From Hyphomicrobiaceae bacterium (GTDB taxonomy: Bacteria; Pseudomonadota; Alphaproteobacteria; Rhizobiales; Methyloligellaceae): 64,000 nucleotides of DNA. This document shows positions 54,162 through 63,227 of the stretch, piece by piece. A program made the translations under genes and the position numbers. The notes below the pieces were generated by a model. That model searched no databases, had not been told where the DNA came from, and saw only the letters and a list, made by a program, of their open reading frames with translations. How positions within the stretch are numbered: position 1 is the first letter of the stretch; each line of letters begins with the position of its first letter. The stretch lies in the NCBI GenBank assembly GCA_020637815.1, contig JACKJS010000001.1, positions 806,001-870,000 of the forward strand, in the 5' to 3' direction.

Positions 54162-55062
54162 GAGCCCACCGCGTTCGACCTACCGGGTGCGTCTCGAGGC
54201 GGAGCTGCCCGCCGCGGGCCGCATCGCCAATGCGCTGGACGAGACCGCGGGCCCGCAGGCGCTTTCAGTGAGTTATTTCGATCTCGGCAACGGCTTTTTC
54301 GAAGTGTCCGCGCTCTACGCAGGACGCCCCGACGAGAACACACTTCAGGCTTTGGTCGATCGCGCCGCGGACGGGGATCGGGTCTCGCCTCTCCTCATTG
54401 GCGTACTCCCGGACGAGAACTGGATCACCGTCAGTCAGGGCCAGCGCCGGCCTGTCCGGGCCGGACGCTTTCTCGTGCATGGCAGCCACGACCGGGACAA
54501 GATCGTGCGGACCCGCTACACGATCGAGATCGATGCGGATCAGGCCTTCGGCACGGCCCATCATGCCACCACGCGCGGCTGCCTGATCGCCCTGGACGAA
54601 CTCGCCAAATGGGGTCGCCCGGACCTGATCCTCGACGTCGGCACAGGCACGGGGGTCCTCGCCATCGCGGCAGCCTTGGCCTTCGACAGGCCCGCCATCG
54701 CGACCGACAACGATCCGGTCGCGGTGCGGATCGCCAAGGAAAACGCGGCCAAGGCGGGCGTTGCCCAGAAGGTTCATGTCTTCGTCGCCAACGGGCTCTC
54801 GCACCCTTCCTTGCGCCGTCTTCGCCCCGACCTGGTCGTGGCCAATATCCTGGCCCGCCCGCTCTACGATCTCGCGCCTGCGATGGCCCGAACCGTGGAA
54901 CCCGGCGGTTATGTCCTGTTGTCGGGGATCACCGGCGCACAGGCGCAGGCGACCGCCGCACGCTACGGCTCGCTCGGCTTTTCCCTGGAAAAACGAATCC
55001 TTCTCGACGGTTGGGCCGTCCTGCTACTAGGACGCCGCAAGGCAAGCGTTTTGTTCGATTGA
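54154..55062 (+). CDS. prmA: Ribosomal protein L11 methyltransferase
   Basis: Methylates amino groups of ribosomal protein L11. 302 aa. The N-terminal L11-recognition domain includes VSYFDLGNGFFEVSALY and PVRAGRFLVHGSHDRDK; the SAM domain has the GTAHHATTRGCLIALDEL lead, DVGTGTGVLAIAAAL (motif I), ATDNDPVAVRIAKENA, and LVVANILARPLYDLAP (the catalytic N-P-P-F equivalent). ATG 54154 has GGAG 7 nt upstream and overlaps the preceding gene; ATG 54142 is the longer alternative. Confidence 0.93.
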   Translation: MTESPPRSTYRVRLEAELPAAGRIANALDETAGPQALSVSYFDLGNGFFEVSALYAGRPDENTLQALVDRAADGDRVSPLLIGVLPDENWITVSQGQRRPVRAGRFLVHGSHDRDKIVRTRYTIEIDADQAFGTAHHATTRGCLIALDELAKWGRPDLILDVGTGTGVLAIAAALAFDRPAIATDNDPVAVRIAKENAAKAGVAQKVHVFVANGLSHPSLRRLRPDLVVANILARPLYDLAPAMARTVEPGGYVLLSGITGAQAQATAARYGSLGFSLEKRILLDGWAVLLLGRRKASVLFD

Positions 55063-55095
55063 TCGGCGGCGGGCCTTCGGCTTACAAAGTTTGCC

Positions 55096-56916
55096 ATGTA
55101 TCAAGTGTTCGATGAAGCTAGCACTCCGGCGGCAAGCGGCGACCGGATCAAGGCATTGTTGCAGGAGCTGAAGCAGCGGCAGCTCATAGGCTTCCTCGTT
55201 CCCCACAGCGATCAGCACCAGAATGAATTTCTGCCGCCGAGCGAAGAGCGCCTGGCGTGGCTGACGGGCTTCACCGGTTCGGCCGGCGTCGCCATCGTCA
55301 CGGACAAGGGCGCGGCACTGTTCGTCGATGGCCGCTATGTCCTCCAGGCTCCAAAGCAGGTCGACACCGATCTCTTCGAAATTCTTCAGGTTCCCAAAGA
55401 GAAGCCGTCCGAATGGCTGAAAGGGATGCTCGGCCGCGGCAGTTCGGTCGGCTACGACCCGAGGCTCCACACGATCAGCGAGATCAAACGCCTGACCAAA
55501 TCGCTGGAGGCGGCCGGTATCCGTTTGCTCCCGGTCGACGAGAATCCGATCGATACGCTATGGGGCAATGAGCGCCCCGCTCCGCCCCGCGCCGAAATCT
55601 TCGCGCAGCCGATGGAATTCGCCGGAAAGAGTACCGGCGAGAAGATCATGCAGGTCCAGATGTCGCTGGTGGAGGCCGGACACGATGCCGCCCTGCTCAC
55701 GGCGCCGGATTCCATCTGCTGGCTGTTTAACTTTCGCGGCGGCGACATCAAGCACACGCCCGTCGCCCTTGCCTTTTCCATTCTGCCGGCAAAGGGGCGT
55801 CCGACCCTTTTCATCGATCCCGAAAAAGTCGGGGGCCCTATGCGTACGGCGCTCAAGCCCTTCACCGAGATCGCCAAGCCCGAAGAGCTCGACGATGCGC
55901 TGAAGGCCTTGGCGAAGGCCGGTTCGAAGATCCGGCTCGATCCCGGCTCCGCGTCCATGCGATTTGCAAGCGATATCGAAGGGGGCGGCGGGAAATACGT
56001 TTCCGGCGACGATCCCTGCACCCTGCCGAAGGCCATCAAGACGAAGGCGGAACAAAACGGCGCGCGGAGCGCCCATCGCCGTGACGGCGCGGCCATGGCA
56101 CGGTTTCTCGCCTGGCTCGACGAGGTGGCGGAGACGGGCCGCGTCGACGAAGTCTCCGCGGCAATGAAGCTCGAGGACTTTCGCCGCGAAACCGGTCAGC
56201 TCAAGGATATCAGCTTCGACACGATTGCAGCCTCGGGGCCCCACGGCGCCGTGGTGCACTACCGGCCGACCAAGGACTCAAAGCGCGTTCTCGACAAGAA
56301 TTCACTCTTCCTGATCGACTCGGGCGGCCAATATGCGGACGGCACCACCGACATCACGCGTACGATCGCGGTGGGCAAGCCGAGCGCGGAGATGAGGCGC
56401 AATTACGGGCTGGTGTTGCGCTCTCACATTGCTATCGCGACGGCGCGGTTCCCGGAAGGAACGCGCGGTCAGGATCTCGATCCGTTCGCGCGGCGGCCGC
56501 TCTGGATGGCGGGGCTCGATTTCGATCACGGCACCGGTCATGGCGTCGGCAGCTATCTGTCCGTCCATGAAGGGCCGCAGCGCATCTCCCGGCTGGGCAC
56601 CGAGGAATTGCAGCCCGGCATGATCCTGTCGAACGAGCCGGGCTACTACCGTGAAGGCCAATACGGCATCCGGCTTGAGAACCTGGTTCTGGTCACGCCG
56701 CCCGAAGCCATCGCGGGCGGCGAGCGGAAGATGCTCGGCTTCGAGACGCTCACGCTCGTGCCGTTCGACCGTCGGCTGATCGATCCGAAGCAATTCTCAG
56801 CGGCGGAGCTTTCTTGGCTGAACGCCTATCATGCGCGCATCCGCGAGACGATCGAACCGCTTATCGCGAGCGAGGAGCGGCCCTGGCTGCGCCACGCCAC
56901 AGCCCCGATCCGGTAG
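55096..56916 (+). CDS. Xaa-Pro aminopeptidase, M24B family
   Basis: Cytosolic metallopeptidase removing N-terminal residues before proline. 606 aa in the three-domain arrangement: two creatinase-like N-terminal domains (WLTGFTGSAGVAIVTDKGAA, then MQVQMSLVEAGHDAALLTAP) and a pita-bread catalytic domain. Dimetal ligands are readable: Asp in LIDSGGQYADG, Asp in TTDITRTIAVG, His in FDHGTGHGVGSYLSVHEGP, Glu in SNEPGYYREGQYG, and Glu in RLENLVLVTPP. It converges on ligA with a 21-bp gap. Confidence 0.93.
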   Translation: MYQVFDEASTPAASGDRIKALLQELKQRQLIGFLVPHSDQHQNEFLPPSEERLAWLTGFTGSAGVAIVTDKGAALFVDGRYVLQAPKQVDTDLFEILQVPKEKPSEWLKGMLGRGSSVGYDPRLHTISEIKRLTKSLEAAGIRLLPVDENPIDTLWGNERPAPPRAEIFAQPMEFAGKSTGEKIMQVQMSLVEAGHDAALLTAPDSICWLFNFRGGDIKHTPVALAFSILPAKGRPTLFIDPEKVGGPMRTALKPFTEIAKPEELDDALKALAKAGSKIRLDPGSASMRFASDIEGGGGKYVSGDDPCTLPKAIKTKAEQNGARSAHRRDGAAMARFLAWLDEVAETGRVDEVSAAMKLEDFRRETGQLKDISFDTIAASGPHGAVVHYRPTKDSKRVLDKNSLFLIDSGGQYADGTTDITRTIAVGKPSAEMRRNYGLVLRSHIAIATARFPEGTRGQDLDPFARRPLWMAGLDFDHGTGHGVGSYLSVHEGPQRISRLGTEELQPGMILSNEPGYYREGQYGIRLENLVLVTPPEAIAGGERKMLGFETLTLVPFDRRLIDPKQFSAAELSWLNAYHARIRETIEPLIASEERPWLRHATAPIR

Positions 56917-56937
56917 CGCGCCGCACGTCCTGTCCGG

Positions 56938-59082
56938 CTATCCGATCAGCGTCAGCCATTCCTCTTCAGTGAGAACGTCGACGCCGAGTTCTGTGGCGTT
57001 TTTGAGCTTCGACCCGGCGCCCGGACCTGCGACCACGTAGTCGGTCTTTTTCGACACGGAGCCCGCAACCTTTGCGCCGAGCCGTTCGGCCTGCGCCTTG
57101 GCCTCGGCGCGGGTCATGTGTTCCAGCGTGCCCGTGAACACGACCGTCTTGCCGGATACGGGCGAGCCCTTGTCCACGGCTTCGAGCGGTTGCGGGCTTA
57201 CTTCTTCGAGAAGATCGTGAACCACCTGCACATTGTGCGGTTCCGCGAAGAAGTCTGCGATGGCGGCCGCGGCCGCCGGGCCGATTCCGTCGATATTCTC
57301 GAGCTCCTTGAACGCCTCGCCCTCGCGATCCTTCGCCGCGTCCGTCATCGCCTTGAGAAAATTGTCGATGGTGCCGTAGCTGCGCGCCAGCAGGCGCCCG
57401 GTGATCTCGCCTACATGGCGGATGCCGAGCGCGAAGATGAAGCGGTCGAGTTTCACGTCGCGGCGCGCGGCAATCGCATCGAAGAGCTTCTGTGCCGAGG
57501 TCTCGCCCCAGCCCTCGCGCTTCGACAGCTTTTCGTCCGCATCGGCGTCCCGGGCCGCGAGCGTGAAGATGTCGGGCGGCGATTGAATAAGTCCTTCGTC
57601 ATAGAAGCTCTGGATGTTCTTCTCACCGAGGCCTTCGATATCGAAGGCGTTGCGCGATACGAAATGCTTCAGCCGCTCCACGCGTTGCGCCGGACAGATC
57701 AAGCCGCCCGTGCAGCGGCGCACCGCATCTTCCTTGCCCGTTTTGGGATTGATCTCGCGGACCGCATGGCTGCCGCACGCAGGGCAGACCGTCGGAAAGA
57801 CGAAAGGCTTTGCCGACTTCGGCCGTTTGTCGAGTACGGGCCCAAGGATTTGCGGAATCACGTCACCCGCTCGCTGCACGATCACGGTGTCACCGATGCG
57901 CACATCCTTACGCACGATCTCGTCTTCGTTGTGCAAGGTCGCGTTCTGGACCACGACGCCGCCAACCGTCACCGGCTCCAGCTTGGCCACAGGTGTGAGC
58001 GCGCCGGTACGGCCGACCTGAATGTCGATGTCGCGCAAAATCGTCATCGCCTTCTGCGCGGGGAACTTATGCGCGATCGCCCAGCGCGGCGAACGCGAGA
58101 CGAAGCCCAAGCGTTCCTGCAAATCGAGACGGTCGAGCTTGTAGACAACGCCGTCGATGTCGTAATCGAGGCCTGCCCTGCCCTCCTCGATTTCGCGATA
58201 GATGCCGAGCATCTTGTCGAGGGAGCTCGTCAGCGTCGCGAGCGGATTGAGCGGAAAGCCCCATCTCGCGAAGGCTTCGTAGACGCCCCATTGCGTGTCG
58301 GCGGGAAGGCTCGCCACCTCGCCCCACGCATAGGCGAAGAACTGCAAGGGCCGCGATGCCGTGACCGACGGATCGAGCTGGCGCAAGGAACCGGCCGCCG
58401 CGTTTCTCGGATTGGCGAAGATCTTGCCGCCGGCCTTCTCCTGCTCGGCGTTCAGGCCGGCGAATGCGCTATGGCTCATATAGATCTCACCGCGCACTTC
58501 GAAGACATCCGGGAAGTCGCGTGCCTTCACCTCCTGCGGAACATCCTTGATAGTGAGGACGTTCGCCGTGACGTTCTCACCGACATAGCCGTCGCCACGC
58601 GTCGCGGCCTGCACGAGACGTCCGCCTTCATAGCGCAAGCCAATGGACAGGCCGTCGATCTTGGGTTCGGTGGTGAAGTCGAGCGGCGTATCCCCGTCGA
58701 GCCCGAGGAACCGCCGGATGCGGTCCACGAAGTCGCGCACGCCTTCATCGTCGAAGACATTTCCGAGCGACAGCATGGGGACCGCATGCACGACCTTGCC
58801 GAAAGCTTCCGACGGGGTTGCGCCGATCCTCTTGGACGGGCTGTCGTTGCGGACGAGCTTCGGGAAACGCGCCTCGATCGCTTCGTTGCGCTGACGCAGA
58901 CTGTCGTAGTCCGCATCGGAAATCTCGGGATGGTCTTCCCGGTAATACAAAACGTCGTTGTGCGCGATCTCGGTGGCAAGCCGTTCAAGTTCGTGCGCGG
59001 CCTCCGCTTCCGTCAAATCGGAGACGGGCTTGCCGGAGAGTTCCGTTTCCTTGGACGTCTTCTTCGCGCTCTTCTTGACCAT
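56938..59082 (-). CDS. ligA: NAD+-dependent DNA ligase
   Basis: Joins nicks during replication and repair. 714 aa: domain Ia (YYREDHPEISDADYDSLR), adenylation domain with nucleophile Lys141 in TTEPKIDGLSIGLRYEGG, OB-fold, a zinc finger with four cysteines (CPACGSHAV ... CTGGLICPA), helix-hairpin-helix repeats (AFKELENIDGIGPAAAAAI), and a C-terminal BRCT domain (GKTVVFTGTLEHMTRAEAKAQ). The Lys/Thr-rich N-terminal 25 residues are an extra lead. Starts 12 nt after recN, in the same operon. Confidence 0.97.
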   Translation of the reverse strand: MVKKSAKKTSKETELSGKPVSDLTEAEAAHELERLATEIAHNDVLYYREDHPEISDADYDSLRQRNEAIEARFPKLVRNDSPSKRIGATPSEAFGKVVHAVPMLSLGNVFDDEGVRDFVDRIRRFLGLDGDTPLDFTTEPKIDGLSIGLRYEGGRLVQAATRGDGYVGENVTANVLTIKDVPQEVKARDFPDVFEVRGEIYMSHSAFAGLNAEQEKAGGKIFANPRNAAAGSLRQLDPSVTASRPLQFFAYAWGEVASLPADTQWGVYEAFARWGFPLNPLATLTSSLDKMLGIYREIEEGRAGLDYDIDGVVYKLDRLDLQERLGFVSRSPRWAIAHKFPAQKAMTILRDIDIQVGRTGALTPVAKLEPVTVGGVVVQNATLHNEDEIVRKDVRIGDTVIVQRAGDVIPQILGPVLDKRPKSAKPFVFPTVCPACGSHAVREINPKTGKEDAVRRCTGGLICPAQRVERLKHFVSRNAFDIEGLGEKNIQSFYDEGLIQSPPDIFTLAARDADADEKLSKREGWGETSAQKLFDAIAARRDVKLDRFIFALGIRHVGEITGRLLARSYGTIDNFLKAMTDAAKDREGEAFKELENIDGIGPAAAAAIADFFAEPHNVQVVHDLLEEVSPQPLEAVDKGSPVSGKTVVFTGTLEHMTRAEAKAQAERLGAKVAGSVSKKTDYVVAGPGAGSKLKNATELGVDVLTEEEWLTLIG

Positions 59083-59094
59083 CGCCGTGCAACC

Positions 59095-60795
59095 TCACGC
59101 CGATTTTCGCATGAGACGATCTGCTGCGGCACGGGCTTCGTCGGTGATCGTCTGGCCCGCCAGCATACGGGCGACTTCCTCGCGCCGCTCGACGCCTTCG
59201 AGGACCGCCACGCGGGTCGTCATCGCTTCACCGTTCGATGTCGAAACGGCTTTCTTGGCGATCCGCAAATGCCCGCGTGCAAGCGCGGCGACTTGCGGTG
59301 CATGCGTGACCGCAAGCACCTGCACGCTTTCGCCGAGCCCGGCCAGCCGTTCTCCGACGGCTGCTGCGGTCGCGCCACCCACACCGGATTCAACTTCGTC
59401 GAAGATCAGCGTCGGCGCTGAGCCGCGCGATGCAAGCACCACCTTCAGCGCCAGGATGAAGCGGGCGAGTTCGCCGCCCGAGGCCACCTTCATCATGGGG
59501 CCGGGCTCCGTGCCCGGATTGGCGGCGACGAAAAACGAGATGCGGTCTATCCCCGAAGGACCGCCCTCATCCACTTCCACGGTATCGAGTTGCGTGAGGA
59601 AGCGCGCCTTTTCGAGCTTCAGCGGCGCAAGCTCGCTGGCCACGTCCTTGTCCAATTTCTTGGCGGCCTTGGCTCTCGCCTTGCTCAGAGCTAGAGCGGC
59701 CTTTTCGTAAGCACCGCGCGCTTCGGCAGCTTGCTTGGCAAGTTCGGCGGCGCGGGACTCGCTGGTGGTGATCGCAGCGACGTCCGCCTCCAGCTTTTGC
59801 ATAAGTGCGGGAAGCGCATCGACTTGAACGCGATGTTTGCGGGCGAGCGCGCGGAGAGCGAACAGGCGTTCCTCCGCGCGCTCGAGATCGCTCGGCTCGA
59901 ACGCTGTCGCGGCCAGCGCCTGCTCGATCGTTTCCCGCGCGGTCTCGGTTTCGCTCAACACGCGCTCCAGCGCCTCGGCGACGGGCGTCAGGGGCGATGC
60001 GACTTCGGGACCCGCGCCGCTTGCGGCCGCTTGACGCTCGATGCGCCGCAAGGCCGATGCGAGACGCGCACCGGCCGTGCCTTCTCCCTGAAGCGCATCG
60101 AGCGCTTCATTCAAATCGGCGGCGATCTTCTCGGCGTTCATCATGAGCTGACGGCGCCCCGACAGTGAATCCTCCTCACCGGGCTCGGGCGCGATGGTCC
60201 GCAATTCGTCCAAGGCGTGGGAGAGGTAGTCGGCATTGGCACGGGCGGCCGCAACCTCACTCTCATGGCGGAGCATCGCGGCATCCGCATCGACCCAAGC
60301 CTCGTAGCAGGCCTCCACTTGCGCCGCATCGCGCTCGAGGCCTCCGAAGGCGTCGACCAGGTCGCGATGACCGCTCGGATCGATCAGGGCGCGCTCGTCG
60401 TGCTGACCGTGGATCTCGACGAGCGCGCGGCCGACTTGGCGCTGGAGCTGCACGCTCACGCTCAAGTCATTGATGAAGGCCCGGCTGCGGCCGTCGTTGC
60501 CTTGTAAGCGGCGCAGAATGAGAACGGCATCCTCGATGGCGATGCCGTTTTCGGACAGGAGCGCGAATACGGGATGGTCCGGCGTGAGTTCGAAGGTCGC
60601 CGTCACTTGCCCCTGCTCGGCTCCGCGGCGCACGAGCGAGGCATCGCCCCGGCCGCCGAGCGCGAGGGATAGCGCATCGAGCAGGATCGACTTCCCGGCG
60701 CCCGTTTCGCCGGTAAGCGCGGACAGACCCTCGCCAAACTCAAGATCGAGCTTGTCGATTAAAACAATATCGCGGATCGACAGGGCCGCTAACAC
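59095..60795 (-). CDS. recN: DNA repair protein RecN
   Basis: SMC-like ATPase for double-strand-break repair. From GTG 60795 the product is 566 aa. Walker A is ALTGETGAGKSILLDAL (residues 26-42), then EIHGQHDERAL, a long coiled-coil arm, and the C-terminal ABC signature MMKVASGGELARFILALK followed by LIFDEVESGVGG and VLAVTHAPQVAALA. The GTG puts the conserved MLAALSIRDIVLIDKLDL at the N-terminus; the upstream in-frame ATG (60891) would overlap the bamD coding end and adds unrelated residues. Confidence 0.95.
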   Translation of the reverse strand: MLAALSIRDIVLIDKLDLEFGEGLSALTGETGAGKSILLDALSLALGGRGDASLVRRGAEQGQVTATFELTPDHPVFALLSENGIAIEDAVLILRRLQGNDGRSRAFINDLSVSVQLQRQVGRALVEIHGQHDERALIDPSGHRDLVDAFGGLERDAAQVEACYEAWVDADAAMLRHESEVAAARANADYLSHALDELRTIAPEPGEEDSLSGRRQLMMNAEKIAADLNEALDALQGEGTAGARLASALRRIERQAAASGAGPEVASPLTPVAEALERVLSETETARETIEQALAATAFEPSDLERAEERLFALRALARKHRVQVDALPALMQKLEADVAAITTSESRAAELAKQAAEARGAYEKAALALSKARAKAAKKLDKDVASELAPLKLEKARFLTQLDTVEVDEGGPSGIDRISFFVAANPGTEPGPMMKVASGGELARFILALKVVLASRGSAPTLIFDEVESGVGGATAAAVGERLAGLGESVQVLAVTHAPQVAALARGHLRIAKKAVSTSNGEAMTTRVAVLEGVERREEVARMLAGQTITDEARAAADRLMRKSA

Positions 60796-60805
60796 GAACC
60801 GCCTA

Positions 60806-61735
60806 TTAGGTTTGTCCCGAGCCTGTCCAGCTTCTGGTCTTCCAGGTCCGGCTGATCCACGATTCCTGGTGCTGCTGGGGCTCGAGACCACGCTGTCCCA
60901 GCAGGCTGTAAGCGTGCTTGTACCACTTGCTGTCCGGGAAGTTGTGGCCGAGGACGGCGGCGGCCGTCTGGGCCTCGTTGACGATGCCTAACGACAGATA
61001 CGCCTCGGTGAGACGCATCAAAGCTTCTTCGACCTGTTCGGTGGTCTGATATTCCGTCACCACCGTGCGGAAACGGTTGATGGCGGCGAGGTAGTTGTTC
61101 TGGCGCAGATAGTAGCGCCCGACCTGCATCTCGCTCGCCGCGATGAGATCGCGAAGGATGCGCGCGCGGTTGGCCGCTGTGGCTGCGTATTTGGAAGAAG
61201 GATAGCGCTGCAGCAACGTGTCGTAGGCGGCGAGCGACCGGCGCGCGAAGGTCTGGTCGCGCTTCGGATCCAGCACGCGGTCGTAATAGGACATGGCGAT
61301 GATGTCTTGCGCCATGGCCGCTTCCTTCGTGCCCGGATGAAGCGTGAGATACCGGTCCGCCGCGGCAATGGCCTCGTCGTATTTGCCGGCCCTGTAATAG
61401 GCGTAGGCCGCCATGACGATCGCCTGTCGCGCTTCCCGCGAATAGGGGTGGTTGATGTCGACTTGCTCGTATTGGCGCGCGGCTTCCTTGTAGTCGCCCT
61501 TGTCGATCATCTGCTCGGCTTGGCCATAAATGACATTGGCGGGGTCGTTGTTTAGCGGCTCCACCTCGTCCTTCTTACCGAAGATGTTCTTCAGGGGCCC
61601 CACGGACCCGAGGGAACTGCAACCGCCAGCCAGAGGGACGCAGAGGAGAACGGCGACCGCCAGCAGCGCGGACAGTAGGCGCCCGGCCGATCCCACCGGC
61701 GCTGTCGCACAAGACGGCTGAACCGTTCCGGACAT
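60806..61735 (-). CDS. bamD: Outer-membrane assembly lipoprotein BamD
   Basis: Essential lipoprotein of the BAM complex inserting beta-barrel proteins. 309 aa from ATG 61735 (GAGGGGGAG just upstream). A signal peptide (about 18-45) ends at a lipobox LAGGC. Five TPR repeats follow, starting AEQMIDKGDYKEAARQYEQV and KYDEAIAAADRYLTLHPGT, with the family marker DPKRDQTFARRSLAAYDTLL and FPDSKWYKHAYSLL. It lies between lpxC and recN on one strand. Confidence 0.95.
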   Translation of the reverse strand: MSGTVQPSCATAPVGSAGRLLSALLAVAVLLCVPLAGGCSSLGSVGPLKNIFGKKDEVEPLNNDPANVIYGQAEQMIDKGDYKEAARQYEQVDINHPYSREARQAIVMAAYAYYRAGKYDEAIAAADRYLTLHPGTKEAAMAQDIIAMSYYDRVLDPKRDQTFARRSLAAYDTLLQRYPSSKYAATAANRARILRDLIAASEMQVGRYYLRQNNYLAAINRFRTVVTEYQTTEQVEEALMRLTEAYLSLGIVNEAQTAAAVLGHNFPDSKWYKHAYSLLGQRGLEPQQHQESWISRTWKTRSWTGSGQT

Positions 61736-61937
61736 GCTCCCCCTCAAATCGCCGGTATCGACGCGGCCAACTTCATGCAAAATCCGCCGGCCACAAGGGC
61801 TAAGCGGATGAGACCACAACAAACGCCTGTATTATGGTGTCTTTTTGGCCTCGTGCGCCGCTGTAAGCGCCGGAGCCTCGCTCAATTCGCGGCACAATGC
61901 CACGAATCGACCCTACTCGCTCGGGAAAAAACGTGGG

Positions 61938-62888
61938 CTAGCTGCGATCGGCGGCGAAATGGGCCGCAGCAAGGCTCGGGCTGAGTTCCGCATGGCGAAC
62001 TTCGCGATAACGGGGCGCCTCGACCATGGCCCAGGCCTCCGAATCGGCGAAAAGCGCCTTGAGCACCAGGGCGTTGAGACGATGACCGCCACGCCGGGTA
62101 CGGTAAGCGCCGAGAATAGGCGCGCCCGCCAGCGCGAGGTCGCCGACCGCATCGAGAGCCTTGTGGCGCACGAACTCGTCGTCGTAGCGCAGCCCTTCCC
62201 GGTTGATGACGCGATCCTCGCCAATGGCGACGGTATTGTCGAGCGATGCGCCAAGCGCGAGACCCGCGGCCCAAAGCTGCTCCACATCCTTCATGAAACC
62301 GAAGGTGCGGGCCCGTGCGATATCGCGCCGGAAAGAGCCGGGATTGAGGTCGAGTGTCAGCTTCTGTAGGCCGATCAGCGGCGTCTCGAAGTCGATCTCG
62401 ACGTCGAGCTGGAAGCCATTATAGGGGGTCAATTCGCCGACGGCGCCATTGTCCTCAACGCAGATCGGCTTCAAAACTTTCAGGAACCGGCGGGGCGCAT
62501 CAAGCTCCGTCAATCCCGCTTCGTCGATCGCTTCGACGAAGGGTGCGGCGCTGCCATCCATGATTGGAACTTCGCCGCTATCAATCTCAATCAGCGCGTT
62601 GTCGACGCCGAGGCCGCGCAGGGCGGCAAGAACATGCTCCACGGTGGCAACGGATGCCCCGTTCCCGTCTCCGAGAACCGTACATAGCGTAACACCGCTG
62701 ACCCATTGCTGGTTCGCAGCGATCTCAACGCTCTCTCCATCGTCTTTGGAAATGTGGAAGCGAATTCCGGTGTCGCTATCGGCCGGACAGAGCGTCATGG
62801 AAACAGGTGCGCCGCTGTGGACCCCGATCCCCGTCAGCGAAATCTCGTCGGCAAGCGTCGTCTGCCGTGCCCCGATGAAACCTTTCAT
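61938..62888 (-). CDS. lpxC: UDP-3-O-acyl-N-acetylglucosamine deacetylase
   Basis: Zinc deacetylase of the committed step of lipid A synthesis. 316 aa from ATG 62888; a TTG three codons upstream (62897) is possible. Zinc ligands and catalytic residues are in VATVEHVLAALRG (His85), RHKALDAVGDLALAG (His242, Asp246) and RRGGHRLN (His269). Further family landmarks are LCPADSDTGIRFH and the IMDGSAAPFV segment. Its place between ftsZ and bamD is a conserved dcw-end arrangement. Confidence 0.97.
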   Translation of the reverse strand: MKGFIGARQTTLADEISLTGIGVHSGAPVSMTLCPADSDTGIRFHISKDDGESVEIAANQQWVSGVTLCTVLGDGNGASVATVEHVLAALRGLGVDNALIEIDSGEVPIMDGSAAPFVEAIDEAGLTELDAPRRFLKVLKPICVEDNGAVGELTPYNGFQLDVEIDFETPLIGLQKLTLDLNPGSFRRDIARARTFGFMKDVEQLWAAGLALGASLDNTVAIGEDRVINREGLRYDDEFVRHKALDAVGDLALAGAPILGAYRTRRGGHRLNALVLKALFADSEAWAMVEAPRYREVRHAELSPSLAAAHFAADRS

Positions 62889-63192
62889 GGCCCCCAATGG
62901 CCCCCGCGCAGTCTATTGATCCCTACTTCAGCCCGGAGCGAACCCCGAGCCCCCCCGAATCAATCAGCCGTTCCTGGCATTTCTTCCGATCCGGTTATCC
63001 CGTACGCTCGGACCGTTACACCCTCTTATTTGACTTGTTGGGTGCGCCTTTTTGATTCGGCTAATCAATCTATTAGGAACCATACCCCCTCGCTCGGAGA
63101 AGGGACAAATCACGGTTTCTTACACTCTATTACGAACTCTGTTTCCTTTTAACAATCTGATTTTCAATTGTTTTTTTCGCACATCCGGGAAG
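62889..63192. other. Intergenic region between ftsZ and lpxC
   Basis: About 300 bases, markedly A/T-rich at about 63040-63180 (runs of T and A), unlike the surroundings. It includes an inverted repeat TTGATT-CGGCT-AATCAA (63052-63068) and should hold the lpxC promoter. No gene seen. Confidence 0.5.
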
Positions 63193-63222
63193 ATGGCGGG
63201 CATTATCGTTAACGCCCGCCAT
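63193..63222 (-). terminator. Hairpin 6 nt after the ftsZ stop
   Basis: ATGGCGGGC (63193-63201) and GCCCGCCAT (63214-63222), a perfect 9-bp stem with a 12-nt loop, just past the ftsZ stop on the minus strand. The following bases (CTTCCC) are not a strong T tract, so it may be a partial terminator or an mRNA-end protector. Confidence 0.6.
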
Positions 63223-63227
63223 TACAC

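Noticed and set aside
57118..59421. 767-codon frame opposite ligA
   Set aside because: Antisense shadow of a well-identified ligase in GC-rich DNA; composition (Arg, His, Glu, Asp) is typical of such mirrors.
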